From positions 1 to 21,073 of the forward strand of contig JAJYMP010000739.1 of assembly GCA_021786915.1 (NCBI GenBank): a stretch of 21,073 bases of DNA, read 5' to 3'. This DNA is from Chloroflexota bacterium. GTDB lineage: Bacteria > Chloroflexota > Limnocylindria > Limnocylindrales > CSP1-4. The translations under genes and the position numbers were made by a program. Below the pieces are notes generated by a model. The model saw only the letters and a list, made by a program, of their open reading frames with translations, was not told where the DNA came from and did no database searches. This document shows positions 15,443 through 21,073 of the stretch, piece after piece. Position 1 is the stretch's first letter. Every line of letters starts with the position of its first letter.

Positions 15443-16981
15443 TCAGCCCGCCTCCCGAGCGGGGTCCGCGGCGCTCCGCGATTCGACCACCGGCGGGGCC
15501 TCGCGGGGCGGCGCCTCGGCTGACTCGCCCAGTCTGGCAGCCGGCATGGTGCGGATCGCCATCACCAGGGCGGCCGCAGCCGCGAGGACCATCAGCCAGT
15601 ACGCGACGCCGAGCCCGGCCTCGAGCGAATCACGCCCGGCGACGAGCTGCGCGGGCGTGAGCTGGGCGCGGCCGATGGGGTCGAGGATCGCTGACGAGGC
15701 GGACCCCACGTACGCCGCCAGGACGCCGCCCATCACGCCCACGCCCACCGATCCGCCGATCGTCCTGCTGAACTGCACGAGTCCGGTGGCGGTGGCACGC
15801 CGCTGCCATGGGACGGCGCCCTGGATCATGATCAGGAGCACGGTCGAGCTGAAGCCCATGCCCAGGCCGACGACCGCGCAGGCGGCGGTGACGAAGGCGA
15901 GCGAGTTGAACTGGGCCGCCTGGGTGGTCGCGAGCGAGCCGACCAGGATGAGCACGCTGCCGACGAGCACGAACGGCCGGGCGCCGACGCGGTGGAGCAC
16001 GCGCCCGGAGACGATCGAGCCCACGGGCCAGCCGATCGACATCGCCGCCACGACCGCGCCCGCCTCGACGGCCGTCCCACCCTCCACGCCCTGGACCAGC
16101 GGCGGCACGAACGTCGTGAGGCCGAACATGACGATCCCGGCGAGGGTGCCGATGCCCAGCCCGGCGCGGATGAGCGGGATGGACAGCAGGTCCAGGTCCA
16201 CGAGCGGCTCGTCGGCCCGTCGGGAGTGCCGCAGGAACAGGCCAAGCAGGCCGGCGGACGCGAGGAGCATCGCGGCGAACGGCACGGACACCCAGCCGAA
16301 CAGCTGACCGCCCTCCGAGACCGCGAACAGCAGCAGCACGATCGACCCCGAGAGCAGCCCCGCGCCCGACCAGTCGAGACGGTGGCGGCGGCGCTCGACC
16401 CGCTCGTGCAGCCCGAAGCCGATGATCAGGGCCGCCAGCAGGCCCACCGGGATGTTGATCTCGAACACCCAGGGCCAGCCGACGGTCGAGGTGACGAGCC
16501 CGCCGATCGCCGGGCCGACGATGGCCGCGACGCCCCAGATCCCCGAGAAGAAGCCCTGCATCCTGGCCCGCTGGCGCGGCTCGAAGATGTCGCCCGCGAT
16601 CGTGAACGAGATGGGCTGGACCGCCCCTGCGCCCAGGCCCTGGAGCGTGCGGAACGCGATCAGCATCCACATCGAGCTCGCCAGGCCGCACAGGGCGGAG
16701 CCCACGACGAACAGCCCGAGGCCCAGCAGGAACACGGGCTTGCGGCCGTGGATGTCGGCCAGTCGCGAGTAGAGCGGGACCGTGGTCGTGGAGGCGAGCA
16801 GGTAGGCCGAGAAGACCCAGGCGTACTCGGAGAGGCCGCCGAGCTGGCCGATGATCGTGGGCATCGCGGTGCCGACGACGGTCGAGTCCAGCGCGGCCAC
16901 GGCCAGGGCGGCCATGAGGCCGACCGTGATCAGCTTCTGCTCGCGGGTGATGGGCGGCGCGGGGATCTGGGCAGCGGCCAT
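15443..16981 (-). CDS. MFS drug/metabolite exporter, DHA2 (14-helix) family
   Basis: A 512-residue proton-coupled exporter in the EmrB/QacA/LfrA line. Signatures are LDSTVVGTAMPTI in helix 1 (Asp32), motif A in the loop after helix 2 (SRLADIHGRKPVFLLG, about 72-87), RTLQGLGAGAVQP (motif B with Arg111), GIWGVAAIVGPAIGGLV (motif C, the antiporter motif), and WVFEINIPVGLLA before helix 6. Fourteen helices fit the length. The Arg/Pro-rich C-terminal tail is cytoplasmic. Substrate is unknown; family members export cationic drugs, antibiotics or lipids. No TetR/MarR regulator lies beside it. It starts at ATG 16981. Its stop codon and that of the facing gene share the palindrome TGATCA at 15440-15445. 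Confidence 0.92.
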   Translation of the reverse strand: MAAAQIPAPPITREQKLITVGLMAALAVAALDSTVVGTAMPTIIGQLGGLSEYAWVFSAYLLASTTTVPLYSRLADIHGRKPVFLLGLGLFVVGSALCGLASSMWMLIAFRTLQGLGAGAVQPISFTIAGDIFEPRQRARMQGFFSGIWGVAAIVGPAIGGLVTSTVGWPWVFEINIPVGLLAALIIGFGLHERVERRRHRLDWSGAGLLSGSIVLLLFAVSEGGQLFGWVSVPFAAMLLASAGLLGLFLRHSRRADEPLVDLDLLSIPLIRAGLGIGTLAGIVMFGLTTFVPPLVQGVEGGTAVEAGAVVAAMSIGWPVGSIVSGRVLHRVGARPFVLVGSVLILVGSLATTQAAQFNSLAFVTAACAVVGLGMGFSSTVLLIMIQGAVPWQRRATATGLVQFSRTIGGSVGVGVMGGVLAAYVGSASSAILDPIGRAQLTPAQLVAGRDSLEAGLGVAYWLMVLAAAAALVMAIRTMPAARLGESAEAPPREAPPVVESRSAADPAREAG

Positions 16982-17034
16982 GGGTTGCCGAGTCTACCGG
17001 GGGCAGCACGGCGAAGCGCCGGCGGACCGCGAGG

Positions 17035-17062
17035 CGGGCGACTCTGCCGCCCGGCGACTCTG
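17035..17062. repeat. short hairpin with overlapping direct repeat
   Basis: CGGGCG (17035-17040) and CGCCCG (17048-17053) can pair around a 7-base loop, and GGCGACTCTG occurs at 17037-17046 and again at 17053-17062. The element sits between the minus-strand amrA-like gene and the exporter gene. It could be an attenuating hairpin or an operator upstream of the exporter; nothing decides between them. Confidence 0.25.
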
Positions 17063-17133
17063 GGCTCGCGGCTCGTGACGCGCGCCGGCATCAACGCATG
17101 GGTGCCGGCGTCGGCAACTCGCCGATGGCCCTG

Positions 17134-17754
17134 CTAGCGGTCCGCGACTGCCAGCCCGCCGAACCGGTCCGTCCGGAACGCGGAGACGACCGCCTCCGGA
17201 TGGCGCCAGGCGTCCTTGGGCAGGCCCGCCTTGCGCGTGGCGATGTCGAGCATCGCGGTCCGGTCCAGCCCATTCTCCTCGGCGACCTCGGGCAGGAGGA
17301 GCCCCCGCCGGCTTCCCAGCTGGACCACGATCCCGTCGGTGCCCAGGCGCCACGCGAGCGGGTCCGCGAGCGGGACCATCGGCCCGAGCACGGACACGTC
17401 GATCCGAAGCCGGGGCAGCTCCTCGGGGGTCAGGGGCCGGAACCGCGGGTCTGCCCGCGTGGCGCACGCCGCCGCCTCGGCCACGCTGTCGCGCACCGGC
17501 CGCTCGGGGTCGAGCATGCCCATGCAGCCGCGCAGCCCGCCCCCCTCGGTGAGCGTGACGAAGGCCCCGGCGCGGAGGCCCGTCGACGGCAGCGCGCGCA
17601 TCGCGGACTCCAGCGCGGCCGACCCCAGCGCGCGGCTCGCGACGGCCACGGCAATGCGGGCCACCTCGAGAAGCTCCGATCGCGCGGCGTCCGTGACGGC
17701 CACGGGATCCGGCAACCCGCTCGCGCCGCTCCTGCGCCCGAGTTCCGTGTGCAT
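17134..17754 (-). CDS. amrA: AMMECR1-domain protein (AmmeMemoRadiSam system protein A)
   Basis: A 206-residue cytoplasmic AMMECR1-domain protein, close to the family norm. The helix-rich N-terminus (ARSELLEVARIAVAVASRAL) leads to GAFVTLTEGGGLRGCMGML. That holds the near-invariant LRGC(I/M)G motif (74-79, Cys77), the suspected active or binding site. Next come a helix with ADPRFRPLTPEELPRLRIDVSVL, and GTDGIVVQLGSRRGLLLPEVAEENG, both hallmarks of the fold. The molecular activity of AMMECR1 proteins is not established; genomic linkage to Memo and a radical SAM enzyme is the main clue. An overlapping AGGAGGAGG run six bases upstream supports ATG 17754. It is divergent from the amrS-like gene across 136 bp, so the three components probably share a regulatory region. 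Confidence 0.92.
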   Translation of the reverse strand: MHTELGRRSGASGLPDPVAVTDAARSELLEVARIAVAVASRALGSAALESAMRALPSTGLRAGAFVTLTEGGGLRGCMGMLDPERPVRDSVAEAAACATRADPRFRPLTPEELPRLRIDVSVLGPMVPLADPLAWRLGTDGIVVQLGSRRGLLLPEVAEENGLDRTAMLDIATRKAGLPKDAWRHPEAVVSAFRTDRFGGLAVADR

Positions 17755-17760
17755 GGCGCT

Positions 17761-17769
17761 CCTCCTCCT
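17761..17769 (-). promoter_or_regulatory. strong ribosome binding site for the amrA-like gene
   Basis: On the minus strand this reads AGGAGGAGG, ending six bases before ATG 17754. It fixes the start and suggests efficient translation. Confidence 0.75.
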
Positions 17770-17890
17770 ACCTCGCGCCGCGATGGTGCGCGCCGGCGGG
17801 CGTCAAAGCGCAGACCCGGATGGCACGAAACCGGCCGGCCGGCCCTTCCGGCGTCGACGGTCTGGCCCCAAGATCCGGTGCGAGGTCTCC

Positions 17891-18955
17891 ATGCGCCAGC
17901 CGATCGTCCGCTCCGCCCTCCTCGGCCCCGTCCCGGGCGTGCTCGCCGTGCCCCAGGCGGCCGGTGCCGTCCGGTGCAACGTCTGCGCGCACCGCTGCCT
18001 GGTGCGGCCCGGCCGGCACGGGATCTGCGGCGTCCGCGAGAACCATGACGGCCGGCTGTTCGCGATGTCGTACGGCAATGTGGTCGCGGCAGCCCTCGAC
18101 CCCGTCGAGAAGAAGCCGCTGTTCCATGTCGCACCGGGTTCGACCGCCTGGTCCATTGCGATGCCGGGCTGCCCGTTCCACTGCGTGTTCTGCCAGAACT
18201 GGGATGTTGCGCAGGGCCCTCGTCTCGGTCTCGTCGTCGCGAGCCGCGAGTGCTCGCCCGAGGCCGTGGTGCGGGAGGCGATGCGGCGCGGCGCCGGCGC
18301 GATCGCCTACACCTACGTCGAGCCGACGGTCTTCCTGGAGTACGCGCTCGACACCGGCCACCTGGCCCGGACCGCCGGCCTGCTCAACCTGTGGATCACG
18401 GACGGCTACGCCACCCCCGAGGCGGTCGAGCTGCTGACGCGCTTCGTGGACGCCGCCAACGTTGACCTCAAGTCGTTCGATGACCGCTTCTACCGACGGC
18501 TCTGCGGGGCGCGGCTGGCGCCGGTGCTCGAGTCGATCGAGGCGATGCGCGCGGCCGGCATCTGGGTCGAGATCACGACGCTGGTCATCCCTGGGCACAA
18601 CGACAGCGACGCCGAGCTCGCGGCGATCGCCGACTGGATCGGCGAGCACCTCGGTCCCGAGACGCCCTGGCACGTGAGCCGCTTCCACCCGGACTTCCAC
18701 CTGCTCGACGTCCCGGCCACCCCCACCGAGACCCTCCTCCGCGCCCGGCGTCTCGGCCGCGAAGCCGGCCTCGCGCACGTGTACCTCGGCAACGCGCCCG
18801 AGCTCCGGGGCGAGGACACCGAGTGCGCCGGGTGCGGTGCCGTGATCGTCGAGCGGCGCGGGTACGGGGCGCGGTCGCGCCTCACCCCCGATGGCGCCTG
18901 CCCGGAGTGCGGCCGGACGATGGCGGGCGTTCGCCTCGCGATGGTGCCGGCGTGA
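17891..18955 (+). CDS. amrS: radical SAM enzyme of the AmmeMemoRadiSam system
   Basis: A 354-residue radical SAM protein. The [4Fe-4S] motif is CPFHCVFC (Cys94, Cys98, Cys101), preceded by GSTAWSIAMPG and followed by QNWDVAQ, as in the PflA-like/AmrS group. The SAM-binding barrel continues with AYTYVEPTVFLEYALDT, NLWITDGYATPEAVELL, ANVDLKSFDDRFYRRLCGA, and WVEITTLVIPGHNDSDAEL, ending with PWHVSRFHPDFHLLD. Two extra Cys clusters flank it: Cys29/32/36/46 at the N-terminus (CNVCAHRC...GICG) and CAGC/CPEC (312/315/337/340) at the C-terminus, probably zinc-ribbon or auxiliary cluster sites. Family members always accompany Memo, often AMMECR1; the reaction is unknown. The ATG at 17891 has GAGG about seven bases upstream. 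Its TGA overlaps the GTG of the Memo gene. Confidence 0.93.
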   Translation: MRQPIVRSALLGPVPGVLAVPQAAGAVRCNVCAHRCLVRPGRHGICGVRENHDGRLFAMSYGNVVAAALDPVEKKPLFHVAPGSTAWSIAMPGCPFHCVFCQNWDVAQGPRLGLVVASRECSPEAVVREAMRRGAGAIAYTYVEPTVFLEYALDTGHLARTAGLLNLWITDGYATPEAVELLTRFVDAANVDLKSFDDRFYRRLCGARLAPVLESIEAMRAAGIWVEITTLVIPGHNDSDAELAAIADWIGEHLGPETPWHVSRFHPDFHLLDVPATPTETLLRARRLGREAGLAHVYLGNAPELRGEDTECAGCGAVIVERRGYGARSRLTPDGACPECGRTMAGVRLAMVPA

Positions 18956-19902
18956 CGGGTCGCGACGCGCCCGGGTCCGGGTCCGGGTCCGCGCCCACCA
19001 CCGGGTCCGGGCCGCGTGAGGATGCGGGCGTCCGCCAGGGCGGGACCACCCGGGAGCCGGCGGTCGCCGGCTCCTTCTACCCGGACCGGGCGGACGCGCT
19101 CCGCGACCTGGTCCACGCCCTGCTGGCGAGGGCGGCGCCCGTCGGTCCGGCGGGATCCCCCATGGGCGTCCTCGTCCCGCACGCCGGCCTCGCGTACTCG
19201 GGGCTCGTCGCGGCCGCCGGCTGGCGGGCCCTGCTCGACCCCGCCGGACCTGCGCCGACGGTGATCGTCCTCGGCACCAACCACAGCGCCTGGTTCGACG
19301 GGGTGGCGGTCGATCCGGGCGGCGCCTGGCGCCTGCCCACCGGCGACGTCTCGATCGACGCTGGTCTCGCCGAGCGGATCGTTGTCCTGGGCCGCCCCTT
19401 CGGGGCCAGCCGCGTCGCGCACCGCGACGAGCACTCGATCGAGGTCCAGCTGCCACTGGCCCTCGCCCTCCGGCCCGGGCTGCGCATCGTCCCCTGCTCC
19501 GTCGCCGCGGGGACCGCCGTCGAGGCCGTCGAGGGGGGCACGCGGCTGGGCGCGCTCCTCGCCGAGCTCCGGGACGCCGGGGTCGAGGCACTACTGGCCA
19601 TCAGCACGGACATGGCCCACTACCCCGCCCACGATGAGGCGGTCCGCGTCACGGAGCGCCTGGGCCCGGCCATCTGCACGCTCGACCCGCACGCCACCGC
19701 CGCTCTCGAGCGCGAGGAGGCCGCGTCCGGCGTCCGGGGCATCGCCTGCGGGATGTGCGGAATCCAGCCGACCGTCCTGGGCCTCGCGGCCCTGCGCGCC
19801 ATGGGCGCGACCGCCGGGCGCGTCCTGGCTTCGGCCACCTCAGCCGACGCCGGCGGCCCGCGCAGTCGCACGGTGGGCTATCTGTCGGTGGCCTTCGCCT
19901 GA
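18952..19902 (+). CDS. amrB: Memo family protein (AmmeMemoRadiSam system protein B)
   Basis: A 316-residue Memo protein related to extradiol dioxygenase LigB and human MEMO1. The family start REPAVAGSFYPDRADAL appears at about residue 36. Metal-site residues are conserved: His77 (LVPHAGLAYSG), His111 (LGTNHSAW), His223 (STDMAHY) and a Cys in the CGxxP context, Cys269 (ACGMCGIQP). EHSIEVQLP is also typical. The first 35 residues are an extra Gly/Ser/Pro-rich extension (PGSGSGSAPTTGSGP). They come from a tandem gggtcc DNA repeat, so true translation might start later, but no good start lies between. GTG 18952 is chosen because it overlaps the amrS-like stop (GTGA), suggesting coupled synthesis. 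Metal identity and substrate are unknown. The gene converges with the GH18 gene, 7 bp apart. Confidence 0.92.
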   Translation: MTGRDAPGSGSGSAPTTGSGPREDAGVRQGGTTREPAVAGSFYPDRADALRDLVHALLARAAPVGPAGSPMGVLVPHAGLAYSGLVAAAGWRALLDPAGPAPTVIVLGTNHSAWFDGVAVDPGGAWRLPTGDVSIDAGLAERIVVLGRPFGASRVAHRDEHSIEVQLPLALALRPGLRIVPCSVAAGTAVEAVEGGTRLGALLAELRDAGVEALLAISTDMAHYPAHDEAVRVTERLGPAICTLDPHATAALEREEAASGVRGIACGMCGIQPTVLGLAALRAMGATAGRVLASATSADAGGPRSRTVGYLSVAFA

Positions 19903-19909
19903 GGGCGCC

Positions 19910-21073
19910 TCAGGACGCCGCGACGCCGCCGGCCACGAACCGCTGCATCAGTCCTGTGTACGCGGGCAGCCCGCGCTCGTAGCCGATCGCCCAGAATCCG
20001 GCCCCGGCGTACCCGCGCGATTCGCCCAGCCCGATCTTGCGTTCCAGGGTCGCCGCCGAGTCCACGTACACCGCGGACCACGTCCGGTCGTCGGGGATCG
20101 GGTCGAGCGTCGGGGGCAGGGACGGCGGTGGGGCCAGACTCCCGTCCGAGCCGACGAAGTACACGTCCACGCCCTCGAGCGGGTCGTTGGCCGGGACTGC
20201 GCCGGCGCTCGTGAGCACGTCCAGGTGCCTGCGCAGGATCCAGGCGGTCCCCTTGCCGGTGGAGGGGGCGGAGACCACCGGCCCCGTGACGGGCCACTCC
20301 ATCCCGTACAGGGGCAGGCCCAGCAGCAGGCGCTGGGGCGGAATGCCCATGGCCCCGTAGAGGTCCAGCGTCCACGTGATCGACCGGCCCTCGTCCGCCC
20401 GAGCGATCGGCGACACGGCGCCCGGCGCGGAGGTGGCGGTCCGGTAGTCGTAGGCCATCAGGAACACGCGGTCCACGAGCGCGGCGACCGCCGCGGAGGC
20501 CATCGCGGCGCCGGTCGGCCCCGACCCGGTTGCCACGGACACCGTGTCGCCCGGGTCGGCGGCCACGAGCGCGGCGCGCAGCCGACCCACGAAGGACCCG
20601 TAGGCCTCAACGAGGCTGATGTCGAGACCCTCGACGTCGACGTCGACGCCATCGACCCGGAGCGTGCCGACGAGCGCCACCAGCGACGCGATCGTGGCGT
20701 CCTGGAGTGACTGCCGCCCGAAGAACGTGGCGTTCCGCGCAGCCCCGAAGCTCGTGAAGACGAGTTCGACGCGCATGCCGCGGTGATGAGCCGCGCCGAT
20801 CATCGCGGCCCCCACCGCGCCGGTGATCTGCTTGTAACCCGGCTCCGCGGTGTTGATGGCGCCCTTGCTCGTGTTGCCCACGCTGAACAGCCCGACCGTG
20901 GTGAGCGGGGTTGCGGCGAGGTGTGCTGCGATCGTGTCGTCCATCTCCCAGTACGGGACGAAGCCGTAGAGCTCGCGTCCAGGCGCGGGGACGGGCGTCG
21001 CCGAGGGCAGGCCGGCCGCAGCCGAGGGCGAACCCGCGGCGCGATTCGGGTTCGCCGACGACAAGCCGCCGGG
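19910..21073 (-). CDS. GH18-family glycosidase (YaaH/chitinase-like), 5' end beyond the window
   Basis: At least 387 residues; the frame is open to the right edge, so the signal peptide or anchor expected of the family lies outside. A TTG at 21064 is the first in-window start but is probably internal. An Ala/Pro/Ser linker precedes the barrel, which begins ELYGFVPYWEMDD. The GH18 signature DxxDxDxE is intact (DGVDVDVE, with the catalytic Glu 145 residues after that TTG). LMAYDYRTATSAPGAVSPI, LLLGLPLYGMEWPV and AGAGFWAIGYERGL are the later family blocks. GH18 enzymes cleave beta-1,4-linked GlcNAc polymers; YaaH-like members act on peptidoglycan and bacterial walls. The family usually requires the Tyr seen in MAYDY. 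The substrate here is unknown. It shares no obvious operon inside the window. Confidence 0.87.
   Translation of the reverse strand, partial: PGGLSSANPNRAAGSPSAAAGLPSATPVPAPGRELYGFVPYWEMDDTIAAHLAATPLTTVGLFSVGNTSKGAINTAEPGYKQITGAVGAAMIGAAHHRGMRVELVFTSFGAARNATFFGRQSLQDATIASLVALVGTLRVDGVDVDVEGLDISLVEAYGSFVGRLRAALVAADPGDTVSVATGSGPTGAAMASAAVAALVDRVFLMAYDYRTATSAPGAVSPIARADEGRSITWTLDLYGAMGIPPQRLLLGLPLYGMEWPVTGPVVSAPSTGKGTAWILRRHLDVLTSAGAVPANDPLEGVDVYFVGSDGSLAPPPSLPPTLDPIPDDRTWSAVYVDSAATLERKIGLGESRGYAGAGFWAIGYERGLPAYTGLMQRFVAGGVAAS

Noticed and set aside
1..21073. tRNA, rRNA, riboswitch, transposon or phage elements
   Set aside because: No cloverleaf-like segment, rRNA-like sequence, transposase or integrase motifs, or terminal inverted repeats were recognised by eye; a covariance-model scan was not possible.

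Overview
The window is a very GC-rich (roughly 70%), gene-dense stretch of bacterial chromosome. Third codon positions are almost entirely G or C, GTG and TTG starts occur, and stop/start overlaps and abutting genes are common. The protein set (lipid-anchored PQQ-type propeller, GH18 'FWAIGYE' protein, VanW protein with a membrane anchor, Cys/His-protease-like protein with a Pro/Thr/Ser linker, DUF3309-like miniprotein, Amm/Memo/radical-SAM trio) fits a Chloroflexota lineage such as Limnocylindria, or a high-GC actinobacterium. That assignment is an inference from general resemblance and is not settled by a marker gene. No rRNA, tRNA, CRISPR array, transposase, integrase or phage gene was seen.

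Layout. 1-209: 3' end of a gene cut by the window edge, which appears to change frame. 225-2978 (minus): a secreted PQQ-like beta-propeller lipoprotein and a signal-peptide-bearing probable TIM-barrel glycosidase. 2979-3385: a divergent promoter region. 3386-7548 (plus): a translationally coupled pair, a processive-type GT2 glycosyltransferase and a large GT39-like membrane glycosyltransferase whose C-terminus looks like a GH8 (BcsZ-type endoglucanase) domain. 7690-7857: a DUF3309-like miniprotein. 7862-8556: a gene graveyard with two decayed genes facing each other. 8570-9028: a small four-helix membrane protein, perhaps leaderless. 9071-12032: a divergent pair of PLP enzymes, a group II decarboxylase (minus) and an ornithine-aminotransferase-like enzyme (plus), separated by a 238-bp region with two copies of a 13-bp dyad. 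12197-15442: a VanW-family cell-wall protein and a secreted C39-like protein. 15443-16981 (minus): a DHA2-type MFS exporter. 17134-19902: the AmmeMemoRadiSam trio, amrA-like on minus and divergent amrS-like/amrB-like overlapping on plus. 19910-21073 (minus): a GH18 protein running off the right edge.

How the genes may work together. Most of the left half and several right-half genes act at or outside the membrane: glycosyl transfer, glycan hydrolysis and wall-associated domains. The GT2 plus GT39/GH8-like fusion is the most unusual architecture and suggests synthesis and trimming of a surface polysaccharide, analogous to a BcsA/BcsZ division of labour but with the hydrolase-like part tethered to a second glycosyltransferase. 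The Amm/Memo/radical-SAM trio is a widely conserved system whose chemistry is still not well defined; the key residues of all three parts are present here.
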